The notes: a model not told the origin generated them from the sequence alone. A DNA stretch of 64,000 bases from Thermomonas beijingensis (GCF_020034655.1 NZ_JAIQDJ010000001.1:1054001-1118000), one strand, 5' to 3'. Counted from the stretch's first letter, positions 35,222 through 44,815 are shown. Numbers and translations are program-made.

Positions 35222-37210
35222 ATGAGTTATTTCGTCACGGGTGGTACCGGGTTCATTGGCCAGTACCTGATCGACAATTTGCTCAAGCGCAAGGGCACGG
35301 TGCATGTGCTGGTGCGTAAGGCGTCGATGAAGAAGTTTGATGCGGTCGTGAAACAGCGCGGCTGGGATCCCAAGCGGGTGGTCGCGGTGGCGGGTGACAT
35401 GACCACCGCCAACTGCGGGGTCAGTGCAGTACAACTGCGCGCCTTGGCCGGCAAGATTCAGCACTTCTTCCATCTGGCTGCTATTTACGATGTCACTGCG
35501 TCTGCAGAGAGCCAGCAAGCAGCCAATGTGGATGGCACCCAACATGCGCTGGACTTGGGCGTTGCACTGAAGGTGAAATGCTTCCATCACACCAGTTCAA
35601 TTGCAGCCGCAGGTTTGTACCCGGGCGTGTTTCGCGAAGACATGTTCGACGAAGCCGAGGGCCTGGATGACCCCTATCTGCGCACCAAGCATGCGTCAGA
35701 AGGCTTGGTGCGCGCCGAAAAGCGTATCAAGTGGCGGATCTATCGCCCGGGCATGGTGGTAGGCCATTCCAAGACCGGCTACATCGACAAGATTGACGGC
35801 CCGTATTACTTCTTCACCTTCCTCAAGAAATTGCGCGAGATGCTGCCGCCGTGGATGCCTACGCTGGGCATCGAGGGGGGGCGCATCAATATCGTGCCGG
35901 TGGACTATGTGGCTGACGCGATGGATCACATTGCGCACAAGCCCAAGCTCGATGGTCATTGCTTCCATCTCACTGACCCCGACCCGATGCGGGTGGGCGA
36001 GGTGCTTAATACCTTTGCGCGTGCCGGTCATGCCCCGGAAATGACCATGCGCATTGATGCGCGGATGTTTGCTTTCCTGCCTGGCAGTGTGCGCATGGCG
36101 GTGGGTGGGTTGCCGCCGGTGCGGCGCTTTATCGGCATGTTGCTGCGCGATTTCCGGATCCCCAAAGAGACGTTGAAGTTCATCACCTATCCCACCCGTT
36201 TTGACAACCGCGAAACCGAGCGCGCGCTGAAAGGCAGCGGGATTGCGGTGCCGCGCCTGGACGATTACGCATGGCGGCTATGGGATTACTGGGAGCGCCA
36301 TCTTGACCCCGACTTGTTCATCGACCGCAGCCTGAAGGGCAAGGTCAAGGGCAAGGTGGTGGTGATTACCGGGGGGTCGTCGGGGATTGGCTTGTCCACC
36401 GCGCAACGGGTGGCCGAAGCCGGCGCCACCACCATTATCGTGGCGCGCGGCGAGGAAGAATTGTTCAAGGCGCGTGATGCGATGAAAAAGGCCGGCGGCA
36501 AGGTGTTTGCTTACACCGCAGATTTGGCCGACTTGGCCAGCTGCGACCGTTTGGTGGCCACTATCCTCAGCGAGCACGGGCATGTGGATGTGCTGGTCAA
36601 CAATGCCGGGCGTTCGATTCGGCGCTCGATCGAGGCCAGCTACGACCGCTTCCACGATTTTGAACGTACCATGCAGTTGAATTACTTTGGCAGCATCCGT
36701 CTGATCATGGGTTTCATGCCGACGTTGGTGGAGCGCCGACGCGGCCACATCATCAATATCAGCTCGATTGGGGTGCTGGCCAACTCGCCACGGTTCTCGG
36801 CGTATGTGGCATCCAAGGCGGCGTTGGATGCCTTCAGCCGCTGCGCGCAGGGCGAGTTGTCGGGCAAGGGGATCAGCTTCACCACCATCAATATGCCGCT
36901 GGTGAAGACGCCGATGATTGCGCCGACCAAGATGTATGACAGCGTGCCCACCTTGTCGCCGGATGAAGCCGCCGATTTGGTGGTGAAGGGGATCATTGAG
37001 CGGCCCAGCCGTATTGCTACCCGGCTGGGTATTTTCAGCGCGCTGATCAATGCGGTGGCTCCAAAAGCCTATGAAGTGGTGATGAATACCGCATTCGAGT
37101 TATTCCCGGATTCGGCAGCGGCCAAGGGTGACAAGAAGGCCTTGCGTGAGGAAGCGCCCAGTCACGAACAGATCGCTTTTGCGGCATTGATGCGCGGCGT
37201 GCATTGGTGA
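35222..37210 (+). CDS. Fatty-alcohol-forming acyl-CoA reductase (two-domain SDR)
   Basis: A 662-residue fusion of two reductase domains. The N-terminal extended-SDR/male-sterility domain (1-360) has the cofactor motif TGGTGFIG (6-13) and the Y152-LRT-K156 pair. The C-terminal classical SDR domain (about 375-600) has TGGSSGIG, NNAGRSIRRS and Tyr527-x-x-x-Lys. From memory, order, length and long identical stretches (e.g. FHDFERTMQLNYFGS, MPLVKTPMIAPTK, MRGVHW versus MRGIYW at the end) match the Marinobacter fatty acyl-CoA reductase that makes fatty alcohols for wax esters. Expected reaction: acyl-CoA to aldehyde to alcohol with NADPH. The ATG at 35222 has GGGAGA upstream. No wax ester synthase is in the window. 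Confidence 0.85.
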   Translation: MSYFVTGGTGFIGQYLIDNLLKRKGTVHVLVRKASMKKFDAVVKQRGWDPKRVVAVAGDMTTANCGVSAVQLRALAGKIQHFFHLAAIYDVTASAESQQAANVDGTQHALDLGVALKVKCFHHTSSIAAAGLYPGVFREDMFDEAEGLDDPYLRTKHASEGLVRAEKRIKWRIYRPGMVVGHSKTGYIDKIDGPYYFFTFLKKLREMLPPWMPTLGIEGGRINIVPVDYVADAMDHIAHKPKLDGHCFHLTDPDPMRVGEVLNTFARAGHAPEMTMRIDARMFAFLPGSVRMAVGGLPPVRRFIGMLLRDFRIPKETLKFITYPTRFDNRETERALKGSGIAVPRLDDYAWRLWDYWERHLDPDLFIDRSLKGKVKGKVVVITGGSSGIGLSTAQRVAEAGATTIIVARGEEELFKARDAMKKAGGKVFAYTADLADLASCDRLVATILSEHGHVDVLVNNAGRSIRRSIEASYDRFHDFERTMQLNYFGSIRLIMGFMPTLVERRRGHIINISSIGVLANSPRFSAYVASKAALDAFSRCAQGELSGKGISFTTINMPLVKTPMIAPTKMYDSVPTLSPDEAADLVVKGIIERPSRIATRLGIFSALINAVAPKAYEVVMNTAFELFPDSAAAKGDKKALREEAPSHEQIAFAALMRGVHW

Positions 37211-37222
37211 TTGGCCGAGAAG

Positions 37223-37254
37223 CCACAAGTCAACCCGCTGGGGTTGGCTTGTGG
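37223..37254. terminator. Hairpin between convergent acyl-CoA reductase and REase-like gene
   Basis: CCACAAG-t-CAACCC pairs with GGGTTG-g-CTTGTGG (14-bp stem with one mismatch, loop GCTG), 13 nt after the reductase stop. No T-run follows on either strand; a Rho-assisted or mRNA-protecting stem is likely. Confidence 0.6.
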
Positions 37255-37289
37255 CCGGGTCTGCTGTGGAGAGGGGTTCTGGCAGGGTG

Positions 37290-38408
37290 TTAGTAGGTTC
37301 GACACTGCTTGAAGCGAACCGCCTTGGTACTGCCCTGCGGCGGCTGCAACTGCACGCGCGATGATGCCAGCTCCGGGTAGCGTTCCAGCAGGGGGCACAG
37401 CTCATTCACCGGGTCGGATTGCTCGGAGCTGAGATAGACCATCAAGGTGGACTGCGTTGACCACAGGGCACGATCAACACCGAACAGTGTGGAGATGGCA
37501 TTGGCAGTTTCGCGACGATGCTGTTCGATCACCGCCGGGTCGGAGGGGAAGGTGGCCGCAGGGGGGGCGACTGGCTTGGTGGTAGCCGGTGTGGCAGCAG
37601 CGGGCGGCACGGATGCCGGTGGGGCTGCGGTAATTGCAGGCGGTGCCAGTGCAGGGCTGGTGGCTTCGGAATCCGGTTGCAGGCCCTGCACAATGAACCA
37701 GACCAGGATGCCTGCAACTGCTGCGCCGCCCCATGCCATCAGGGGGATATTGGATGCGGCGGTGGGGGGCACCGGAGTGGGTTCTTGCGGGCGTGCCACA
37801 TACGGCCTGACTTCGGGCCACAATTCGCTACCGTCAATCAGCTCGATGTGTTGTGGAACAGCGATCCGCTCGGCTTCGTCATCGAACTTGCCGGGAGTGA
37901 CGACGATGACGTTTTCGGCCCCGCGCAGACTGGCCGATTTGGAAAGCCCCAGTAGTGATTGCGCGCTCACGATGGAGCCGGTGCCGTATTTGCAAGAGAG
38001 CAAGGCGCGTTCGCCACCGCGTTCCAGCAAGATGTCACTGCCATCGGTGGGAATGCCGTCCGCGGGCATGCCGTCTTCGATGACCGGACGGTAGCCGCGG
38101 CCTTGCATGGCTTGCAAGACCAGCTTGGCGAAATCACGCCAGCGCAACTGGGACAATTGCTCGGCACCGCGTGTCGCGGCTTCTCCGGGCTGCGAGGAAT
38201 CCTGTTTCTGGCGCAGCCAGAATGACAGTCCGAACCCGGACAGGGCAAACACACACAATGCAATGAGGGCTGCGATCATGGGGACAGTTAGCGCCGAAAA
38301 AGCGAAGGTGGCAACTATACCGGCTGCAACGCATAAAGCGATGAATACCCGGACACCTAGGAAAGTGTCTTGATAATGGCCGTCATGCACAGCCGAATAG
38401 CGGTGCAT
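37290..38408 (-). CDS. Membrane protein with Mrr-type restriction-nuclease-like domain
   Basis: A 372-residue protein (start ATG 38408; TTG at 38417 is possible). Two N-terminal helices (about 20-65) precede a cytoplasmic domain (about 85-180: WRDFAKLVLQAMQGRGYRP, GSDILLERGGERALLSCKYG, ENVIVVTPGKFDDEAERIA) that matches the Mrr/restriction endonuclease-like fold. Its D-x(n)-S-x-K pattern replaces the usual Q/E-x-K, so nuclease activity is doubtful. A third helix (about 205-225), an Ala/Pro/Thr-rich linker and a C-terminal periplasmic domain ending with a Cys follow. It is not paired with a methylase, so not a restriction system. Role unknown. Confidence 0.7.
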   Translation of the reverse strand: MHRYSAVHDGHYQDTFLGVRVFIALCVAAGIVATFAFSALTVPMIAALIALCVFALSGFGLSFWLRQKQDSSQPGEAATRGAEQLSQLRWRDFAKLVLQAMQGRGYRPVIEDGMPADGIPTDGSDILLERGGERALLSCKYGTGSIVSAQSLLGLSKSASLRGAENVIVVTPGKFDDEAERIAVPQHIELIDGSELWPEVRPYVARPQEPTPVPPTAASNIPLMAWGGAAVAGILVWFIVQGLQPDSEATSPALAPPAITAAPPASVPPAAATPATTKPVAPPAATFPSDPAVIEQHRRETANAISTLFGVDRALWSTQSTLMVYLSSEQSDPVNELCPLLERYPELASSRVQLQPPQGSTKAVRFKQCRTY

Positions 38409-38450
38409 GACGAGCAAAAGCAGGGTTCTTCGGAGGCTCCCTAGCTACGA

Positions 38451-39131
38451 TCAGCTAGCGTCTACGGCGGTTGCTGGCGCGTTGTTATCAGCAGCCGCCT
38501 TGGCGGCGGTTTTGCGCGGTGCTTTGACCGCTTTGGTCGGCTTCGCAGGCGCGGGCTTGGCAGCCTTGTCGGGTTTGGCAGGTTTTACCGGCCTCGCCTT
38601 GGGGGCTGCCTTTGCAGGTTTGGCTGCTTTGGCCGGTGCCTTGGTGGTCGCAGGCTTGCCGGCGGGGGCTTTACGCAACTCGGCGGTAAGGCGCTCCACG
38701 CGCTGGGTCAGGGCATTGAGGTCATCGCGGCCGGGCACGCCCAGCCTGATCAGGGCGCGTTGCACGCGTTCTTCAAAGACTTTTTCCAGTTTGTCCCAGG
38801 TGTCGGAAGCACGTTCACGGGCTTGGTCAACGCGGCCTTCCACGGCATCCCGCACCACGCCAGCACGACTGCCGGCAAACTTGCGTGCCGTTTGTTCCAG
38901 CGACAGGCCGTCACGCACCAAGGTTTCGAACAATTTGCTACCCTCCGACTGGGCGCGGTTGAAGGCCCCCATGCCGGCCAGCCAAATGTGCTGTGCCGAT
39001 TCGGTGATCGACTTCGGGCTAAGCGGTGACTGCGATTTGGCAGTACCGGTCTTGCGGCTGGAGGCCTTGCCGGCGGGTTTGCTGGCAGGTTTGGCAGCGG
39101 ACTTGCGGGCGGACTTTTTCAATTTGGCCAT
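38451..39131 (-). CDS. Phasin, PhaF-like granule-associated protein
   Basis: A 226-residue protein with a Lys/Ala-rich start, the phasin core (about 38-150: ITESAQHIWLAGMGAFNRAQ, then a long amphipathic/coiled-coil helix) and a C-terminal histone-H1-like tail of AKPAK-type repeats (about 155-215). This two-part layout is that of PhaF, which coats polyhydroxyalkanoate or lipid granules and tethers them to the nucleoid. The start MAKLKKSARK has GGAGAGAG upstream. No PHA synthase gene lies in the window. Confidence 0.88.
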   Translation of the reverse strand: MAKLKKSARKSAAKPASKPAGKASSRKTGTAKSQSPLSPKSITESAQHIWLAGMGAFNRAQSEGSKLFETLVRDGLSLEQTARKFAGSRAGVVRDAVEGRVDQARERASDTWDKLEKVFEERVQRALIRLGVPGRDDLNALTQRVERLTAELRKAPAGKPATTKAPAKAAKPAKAAPKARPVKPAKPDKAAKPAPAKPTKAVKAPRKTAAKAAADNNAPATAVDAS

Positions 39132-39206
39132 GGCCGGTACTCTCTCCGCGTCAATCGGACGCATCGTGGTGGTTGTGCGCAAGAATCGTGCGCTTGTCTA
39201 GAGCAT

Positions 39207-40472
39207 TCACACCATGCGCTGACGTTGCAGACGATGTTCGATTTCATCGAGTGCTCGGCCCAGGCGTGCGGTGGTGTCTGTCAAGCGCGGTGCAGGTGGA
39301 AGGTGCGCGATGATCGAACGAGGACGATCGGCGATCACCTCTTCGCGCAAACGGATGCCATGCTTGGCCAGTACCGGTTCAAATTCACTCCGCCGCTGGC
39401 GCAAATCGGTCAGCGTATTGCGATAGGCCAGCTGCGAAATGCGCCGCCTTGCCGAGAAACTGAACACGTTGGTGTAGAACAACTCGCGGTCGGCAGCATT
39501 GGGTTCAAACACCGCTTGGTCGATATTGGGATATTGCTGCGGATAGCGCGCCAAGCCAACCTGCATGCGCGATTGCAGCATGGTGCGCAAGGTTTGCGAG
39601 AGCACGCCGGGCAAGCCGCCTTCGGCAATCCGGCGATCGCTGCAGCGGTGCTGCTTCGCATCTTCGGGGCTGTCATCGCCAGGGTTGAAGGGCACCAATG
39701 GGTTGATGCCCAACAACAGATCGACATCGCGATCCAGCACCACCGAGGCGTGCATGGTGCGGCGCAGTGCGCCATCGACGATGTGCCGAACGCGCCCGCT
39801 CTTATCCTGCATTTCCACTGGCGGGTACAGGCCGGGCAGGGCGGCACTGGCTTGCACCGCGCGTGAAATCGGGATGCCATCCCAGCCTGCATCCCCGAAA
39901 CGCACCGCTTCTCCGCTGTCCAAATCCACGCCGATGACGTACAGCGGCCTGTCCAGCTTGCGGAAGTCGTTGCTGCGGCCCTGCCGGGTAAATACATCGC
40001 GCAGGAAGCGTTCCACTTCGCGATTGTCGAACAAGCCGGTGGGTACCAAACTGCCGAACCGGTTAAGCAGATCCGACCAGCGCGAATCACTGCGACCGCT
40101 CCACAAGTCGCGTAGCAAGCGGGTAGTCAGACGCGGGATTGATGCGGCCCGGCTCAAGTATTCGCCAAATGCCGGGCTTAGGAACGTTTCAGGTTGGAAT
40201 TGCACATCCTCGCTATCGCCGGTGATGAAGATTCTGCACAGTTCGGCGGTGTCCATGCGGTTGGCAAGACCTGCAGCGAAGAATGCACCGGAGCTGACCC
40301 CGACATAGCAATCCATTCGGGTGAGATCCAGTCCATCGCAAGCTTCATCCAGTGCACGCAGTGCACCCAATTCGTACATCGCGCCGACCGGGCCGCCGCC
40401 GGCGATAGCCAGCCCGATGCGCGACTGGCGTGCACGTGGTTTGGGTGCGGGAGCGGCATGCAGTGACAGCAT
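39207..40472 (-). CDS. Patatin-like phospholipase
   Basis: A 421-residue serine acyl hydrolase with the patatin Ser-Asp dyad: oxyanion loop GGGPVG (25-30), nucleophile Ser60 in GVSSG, and Asp in IVDGALRRTM (about 235). No signal peptide, so cytosolic or membrane-peripheral. It follows the phasin gene region on the same strand (75 nt apart, but upstream of it in transcription), so the two may be cotranscribed, which suggests acyl-ester turnover at lipid granules. The substrate could be phospholipid or stored neutral lipid. Confidence 0.88.
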   Translation of the reverse strand: MLSLHAAPAPKPRARQSRIGLAIAGGGPVGAMYELGALRALDEACDGLDLTRMDCYVGVSSGAFFAAGLANRMDTAELCRIFITGDSEDVQFQPETFLSPAFGEYLSRAASIPRLTTRLLRDLWSGRSDSRWSDLLNRFGSLVPTGLFDNREVERFLRDVFTRQGRSNDFRKLDRPLYVIGVDLDSGEAVRFGDAGWDGIPISRAVQASAALPGLYPPVEMQDKSGRVRHIVDGALRRTMHASVVLDRDVDLLLGINPLVPFNPGDDSPEDAKQHRCSDRRIAEGGLPGVLSQTLRTMLQSRMQVGLARYPQQYPNIDQAVFEPNAADRELFYTNVFSFSARRRISQLAYRNTLTDLRQRRSEFEPVLAKHGIRLREEVIADRPRSIIAHLPPAPRLTDTTARLGRALDEIEHRLQRQRMV

Positions 40473-40562
40473 ATGTAACTCGCAAAAGCGGGGCTAACCG
40501 GAGTGTAACGGAGTGGATTGGAGTATTGCGTCCACGCGCCTGCTGCGCCGACACTATCGACC

Positions 40563-41276
40563 ATGAGCATGCGGCCTGACCTGCAAGCACGCCTTGCGCG
40601 GCAACTTCAGATCCACCAGCGGTTGTTTGATCCGATCCATGAGCCACGCAATCGGCTGCATTGGCTGAAGCCGTTGCAGCAATGGCAGGCGCAACGTTTG
40701 CAACGCAGTTTCGCTAGGTTTTTACATGATCCCAAGCGCCATGCGGCGGCTAATTTCTTCCTGACCGATGTGTACGGTGAGCGTGATTTCAGTCAGCGTG
40801 ATGCCGATATCGCCAAAGTGATTCCAAAAATGCAGCGCCTGTTGCCGATCGAATTGCTGGTCACCATTGCCGATGGTATTGAGCTTGCGGCCTTGAGTCA
40901 TGCATTGGATCTGCATATGGCGGCTGCATTGCAGGGAATCGCCACAGTCGGTGCTCCGCTGGATACCAACGACTATTCGCAGGCCTACCGCGCAGTGGGT
41001 CATCGACGGCTGCGCGCCCATCAGATTGCGTTGATCAGTGGCGTTGGCCAAGGATTGGCTGCTGCACTGGCCACGCCTGGCGTGGGAATGCTGCTGCGTG
41101 TATCAAGCCTGCCTGCGCGTGCGGCGGGATTGGGTGAATTGCAATCGTTTTTGGAGCGCGGGTTTGCTGCATTTGCAGCGCTCGGCGATGCGCGGGCGTT
41201 TCTGATGGACATCCAGTACAGTGAAACGCGGGTGATGCAGCAGCTTTTTGCAGGGGCAGGCGATCCCTTCGCGTGA
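40563..41276 (+). CDS. Conserved protein of unknown function (237 aa)
   Basis: A soluble alpha-helical protein starting MSMRPDLQARLARQLQIHQR. A distinctive core, FFLTDVYGERDFSQRDADIA (about residues 60-80) followed by KVIPKMQRLLP, looks like a conserved signature; I recall similar proteins in Xanthomonadaceae and Pseudomonas annotated only as hypothetical. The C-terminal half has helices with LQSFLERGFAAFAALGDARAF. Divergent from the patatin gene, convergent with the FHA gene (24 nt). I cannot assign a function. Confidence 0.75.
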   Translation: MSMRPDLQARLARQLQIHQRLFDPIHEPRNRLHWLKPLQQWQAQRLQRSFARFLHDPKRHAAANFFLTDVYGERDFSQRDADIAKVIPKMQRLLPIELLVTIADGIELAALSHALDLHMAAALQGIATVGAPLDTNDYSQAYRAVGHRRLRAHQIALISGVGQGLAAALATPGVGMLLRVSSLPARAAGLGELQSFLERGFAAFAALGDARAFLMDIQYSETRVMQQLFAGAGDPFA

Positions 41277-41300
41277 ACTTGGTGAAGGCCTGAAGCTGGT

Positions 41301-42089
41301 TCAGCGGGCACCAAAGACTAGGAGTGCCGACAGGGCGGCGGCCATCAGCAATGCCGCTACCAATAGCCAGGGGACACGTGTTGTCCAGCCACGGTCGTTG
41401 GGTGGAGCAGGTGGGGCATCGGCTTGCTGTCGTTGTGACTGCTGCGCGCAGGCAATATCGGTGGCCAGTGTGGTGGAGCCTTCCAGCACGAACCGATGCT
41501 GTAGCCCGAACCACAATTGATCGCCAGGCTTCAACACGGCGTGTTGAACCGGCAGGCCGTTGAGCCGCACGCCGGTGGCAGCATCGCGCAGGACGGGTTT
41601 GCCATCGGCCATTTCAATGCGGGCAAGATCGGTGCGAATGCCATGACCTTCAATGCGCAGGTCGGTACTGGCCGCGCTGCCAATCCGGCGTGGACGCTCC
41701 AAGCTCAGGCTACGGCCATGGTGCGGGCCGCCAACACCGCGCAGCACCAGTCGCAACGTGCCGTTGTCATCGCGGCTAGCGGCGGTAGCAGGTAGCGGTG
41801 CGGGGGTTGCGGTGACTAGTTGCAGCTCTTGGCCATCGATATGGACACTGTCACCCGCCCGCAGCATGGCCAGTTGCAACACCGGGCGGCCGTTGACGTG
41901 GACTCCGCGCAAGCCTTCGGCCACGGTTAGCCAAATGCCGCGGCGGTCATTGCACAGTTGCAGCAGCCACGGGCCATCCGCTGCCATCGGTGCCAGCCCT
42001 GTTGGGCCGCGGCCTAATGCCAGCACGCCGGTATCCAGCGGCAGGTCGGGGCGGGAGGTATCGCAAAAATGCAGGCACAGGTCATTCAT
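41301..42089 (-). CDS. Double-FHA-domain protein with C-terminal membrane anchor
   Basis: A 262-residue protein with two forkhead-associated domains (about 10-95: GRGPTGLAP...GVHVNGRPVLQLAMLRAGDSVHI; and about 110-205: HHGRSLSLERPRRIGSAAST...GVRLNGLPVQHAVLKPGD), which bind phosphothreonine peptides, and one C-terminal helix (about 238-258). The first domain lacks the usual G-R-x5-S-x2-H pattern and may not bind phosphopeptide. It is a tail-anchored cytoplasmic adaptor, but no Ser/Thr kinase is in the window. Start MNDLCLHFCDTSR. Confidence 0.8.
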   Translation of the reverse strand: MNDLCLHFCDTSRPDLPLDTGVLALGRGPTGLAPMAADGPWLLQLCNDRRGIWLTVAEGLRGVHVNGRPVLQLAMLRAGDSVHIDGQELQLVTATPAPLPATAASRDDNGTLRLVLRGVGGPHHGRSLSLERPRRIGSAASTDLRIEGHGIRTDLARIEMADGKPVLRDAATGVRLNGLPVQHAVLKPGDQLWFGLQHRFVLEGSTTLATDIACAQQSQRQQADAPPAPPNDRGWTTRVPWLLVAALLMAAALSALLVFGAR

Positions 42090-42211
42090 CGCCGTGCAAT
42101 CTAGCATGCGAGGCAAGCTTTTCCGGCAGGATTTTCGGCCGTGCAGCGGCGGCTGTTCGGGGCGGCTGGTACGCGGCAGAATGGCGGCTTGTCCGTCACC
42201 TTGCCGCCACC

Positions 42212-42484
42212 ATGTCAAAAATCGATATCCGTCATGCCCATTCCCTACCCATGCCGCAAGCCCGCAAGGCGATCGAGGAGGTGGCCAGGAAGCTGCAAGA
42301 CCGCTTCCAGGTTGATTATGGCTGGGAAGGGGACACCCTGAACTTCACCCGTTCCGGCATTGATGGACATATCGAATTGCAAGCGCAAGCACTGCATGTG
42401 CACGCCAAGCTGGGGTTTCTGGCGGCGATGTTCAAAGACCCGATCGAGTCTGAAATCAAGCGGGTGCTGCAAGAGAAATTCTGA
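42212..42484 (+). CDS. Polyhydroxyalkanoic acid system family protein
   Basis: A 90-residue protein (MSKIDIRHAHSLPMPQARKA...) of the small family linked to PHA granule clusters. It has an N-terminal DIRHAHSLP strand, a helix with ARKAIEEVARKLQDRF, and the ending LGFLAAMFKDPIESEIKRVL. The exact role is not established. With the phasin 3 kb away it supports storage-granule biology in this region. Divergent from the FHA gene. The long upstream extension of the frame (from 41990) runs opposite the FHA gene and is rejected. Confidence 0.85.
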   Translation: MSKIDIRHAHSLPMPQARKAIEEVARKLQDRFQVDYGWEGDTLNFTRSGIDGHIELQAQALHVHAKLGFLAAMFKDPIESEIKRVLQEKF

Positions 42485-42525
42485 TCGCAATACACGTTCT
42501 GGCGGAATGCCAAAGCGTCATGGAC

Positions 42526-42557
42526 GGTTTCGCCGGAAACCGCACGCGCAAGCGTGC
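42526..42557 (+). promoter_or_regulatory. Two abutting 6-bp hairpins in the serC leader
   Basis: GGTTTC-GCCG-GAAACC (42526-42541) is followed without a gap by GCACGC-GCAA-GCGTGC (42542-42557), the second with a GNRA-type tetraloop. They lie 43 nt before serC and 41 nt after the preceding gene. No T-run follows. They may end the upstream message or structure the serC leader. Confidence 0.4.
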
Positions 42558-42600
42558 TGCACTGCGGCATACTTGGGGTTTCCCGCCCTGAGAGCTTCCA

Positions 42601-43686
42601 ATGCCACGCGCCTACAACTTCGCCCCGGGCCCGGCCATGCTGCCCGAATCCGTGTTGCGCCAAGCGCAGGCGGAGCTGCTGGAGTTTGGCACTACCGGCG
42701 CGTCGATTCTGGAAATCAGCCATCGCGGCGCGGATTTTATGGCCGTTGCACAGAAGGCCGAGGCCGACCTGCGCACGTTGCTGGCCATCCCCGATGACTA
42801 TGCGGTGATTTTTACCGCCGGTGGTGCCACCACCGTGCAAGCCTTGTTACCACTGAATTTTGCCGCGCCCGGCCAAGCTGCCGACTACGTGGTCAGCGGC
42901 CACTGGGGCAAGACCGCGATCAAGCAGGCCGCGCATTGCATCGATGCACGCACTGCGGCCAGTAGCGAGGCGGGCGGGTTTCGGGATGTGCCGGCGCGTA
43001 GCACCTGGCAGCTATCCAAGGATGCCGCGTATGTGCACGTCACCGCCAACGAAACCATCCACGGGGTGGAGTGGCGCGAAATCCCCGAGGTGGATAACGC
43101 GCCGCTGGTGGCCGATTTCAGTTCGTCGATTGCCTCTGAACCGCTGGATATTTCGCGCTTTGGCATCGTGTATGCCGGCGCGCAGAAGAATCTGGGGCCG
43201 GTGGGCATCACGGTTGTCATCGTGCGACGTGATTTGTTGGCGCGTGCCGGCCAGCCGCGAGCGCCAATTTTCGACTACGCCGCGCAGGCCAAGGCAGAGT
43301 CGATGCTCAACACCCCGCCCAGTTGGAATTGGTATGTGCTGGGCCTGACGGTGCAGTGGATGTTGGACGAAGGTGGCGTGGCCGAATTTGCCCGCCGCAA
43401 TACCCGCAAGGCGGCGCTGCTGTATGCCGCGATTGATGGCTCTGGCGGCTTTTATCGCAATGAAGTGGCCACCGCTGCGCGTTCGCGCATGAATGTGCCG
43501 TTTTTTTTGCACGATGCCGCGCTGGACAAGGTGTTTCTCGAGCATGCCAGGCAAGCCGGCTTGGTGGCATTGAAGGGCCACCGTGTACTCGGCGGGATGC
43601 GTGCATCACTGTACAACGCCATGCCCGAAGCCGGTGTGCAGGCATTGGTCAATTTCATGCAGGAGTTCCAGAGCGCTCATGGCTAA
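42601..43686 (+). CDS. serC: Phosphoserine aminotransferase
   Basis: PLP enzyme of serine and pyridoxine synthesis; 361 residues. Signatures: [19 protein letters not shown] at the N-terminus, [13 protein letters not shown], and the PLP lysine in [20 protein letters not shown]. It heads a serC-pheA-hisC-aroA operon in which every gene overlaps the next. Its stop codon overlaps the pheA start by 8 nt. Confidence 0.96.
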   Translation: MPRAYNFAPGPAMLPESVLRQAQAELLEFGTTGASILEISHRGADFMAVAQKAEADLRTLLAIPDDYAVIFTAGGATTVQALLPLNFAAPGQAADYVVSGHWGKTAIKQAAHCIDARTAASSEAGGFRDVPARSTWQLSKDAAYVHVTANETIHGVEWREIPEVDNAPLVADFSSSIASEPLDISRFGIVYAGAQKNLGPVGITVVIVRRDLLARAGQPRAPIFDYAAQAKAESMLNTPPSWNWYVLGLTVQWMLDEGGVAEFARRNTRKAALLYAAIDGSGGFYRNEVATAARSRMNVPFFLHDAALDKVFLEHARQAGLVALKGHRVLGGMRASLYNAMPEAGVQALVNFMQEFQSAHG

Positions 43687-44815
43687 GAAATCTTCAAGCA
43701 AGCCCGGCACCCCCAAGACGTCCCCCGTGGTCGAGGCCAAGCCTGATTTGTCACAGGTGCGCGCCCAGATCGACGGCATCGACCAGCAGATTCAAGCGCT
43801 GATTGCCGAGCGCGCCAATTGGGCGCACCAAGTGGGCAAGGCCAAGGGCAAGCTGGCCGCTGCGGTGGATTACTACCGTCCCGAGCGCGAGGCACAGGTA
43901 TTGCGGCGGGTGGTGGACCGCAATGACGGCCCGCTGTCGGACGATGTGCTGGTGCGCTTGTTCCGCGAAGTGATGTCGGCCTGCCTGGCCCAGCAAGAGC
44001 CGCTGAAGATTGGCTATCTGGGGCCGGAAGGCACCTTCAGCCAGCAGGCGGTTTACAAGCATTTTGGTCACTCGGCGCACGGCTTGCCGCTGGGCAGCAT
44101 TGAAGAAGTGTTCCAGGAAGTGGCCGCCGGCAATGCCGATTTTGGCGTGGTGCCGGTGGAGAACTCCGGGCAGGGCACCATCCAGGTGACGTTGGATTTG
44201 TTCCTCACCTCGCCGCTGCGCATTTGTGGTGAAGTGGAACTGCGCGTGCACCAATACTTGCTGTCACGCAGTGGCCGCATGGAGGATGTCGAGCGCATTT
44301 TTGGTCACCCGCAAGCGTTGGCACAGACGGGCGGCTGGACGCGTACACATCTGCCAGGGGTCGAAAAAATCCCGGTGTCCAGCAATGCCGAAGGCGCGCG
44401 CCGCGCACGCAGTGCCGACGATGCCGCCGCCATTGCCGGCGAAACCGCCGCGATTGTGTATGGCCTGAAAAAAATCGCTGGCCCGATTGAAGACCGCAGT
44501 GATAACACCACGCGATTCCTTGTCATCGGCCGGCAGGCGTTCCCGCCATCGGGCAATGACCGCACTTCTCTGCTGGTGTTCATCCGCGACCGCCCCGGTG
44601 CGTTGTATGGCGTGCTGGAGCCGCTGGCACGGCGCGGTATCAGCATGAACCGGATCGAATCGCGGCCCGAGCACGGGCATAAATGGCAGTACGCATTTTT
44701 CATCGATGTCGCCGGCCATTGTGACGAATCGCCACTGAAAGACGCGCTGGATGAAATTGGCCAACACGGCGATGAAGTGCGCGTATTGGGCTCGTACCCG
44801 GTGGCAATCACATGA
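43679..44815 (+). CDS. pheA: Chorismate mutase / prephenate dehydratase (P-protein)
   Basis: Bifunctional enzyme from chorismate to phenylpyruvate; 378 residues. Domains: AroQ-type chorismate mutase (about 22-110, [20 protein letters not shown]), prephenate dehydratase (about 115-295, [15 protein letters not shown] and NTTRFLVIG) and an ACT domain (about 300-375) with the phenylalanine-binding ESRP motif. A Lys/Ser/Pro-rich N-terminal extension of about 20 residues is unusual. The start at 43679 overlaps serC, and the stop overlaps hisC by ATGA. Confidence 0.96.
   Translation: MAKKSSSKPGTPKTSPVVEAKPDLSQVRAQIDGIDQQIQALIAERANWAHQVGKAKGKLAAAVDYYRPEREAQVLRRVVDRNDGPLSDDVLVRLFREVMSACLAQQEPLKIGYLGPEGTFSQQAVYKHFGHSAHGLPLGSIEEVFQEVAAGNADFGVVPVENSGQGTIQVTLDLFLTSPLRICGEVELRVHQYLLSRSGRMEDVERIFGHPQALAQTGGWTRTHLPGVEKIPVSSNAEGARRARSADDAAAIAGETAAIVYGLKKIAGPIEDRSDNTTRFLVIGRQAFPPSGNDRTSLLVFIRDRPGALYGVLEPLARRGISMNRIESRPEHGHKWQYAFFIDVAGHCDESPLKDALDEIGQHGDEVRVLGSYPVAIT

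Noticed and set aside
37290-38408. A restriction-modification system
   Set aside because: The nuclease-like domain is membrane-embedded with a degenerate active site, and there is no methyltransferase or specificity gene nearby.
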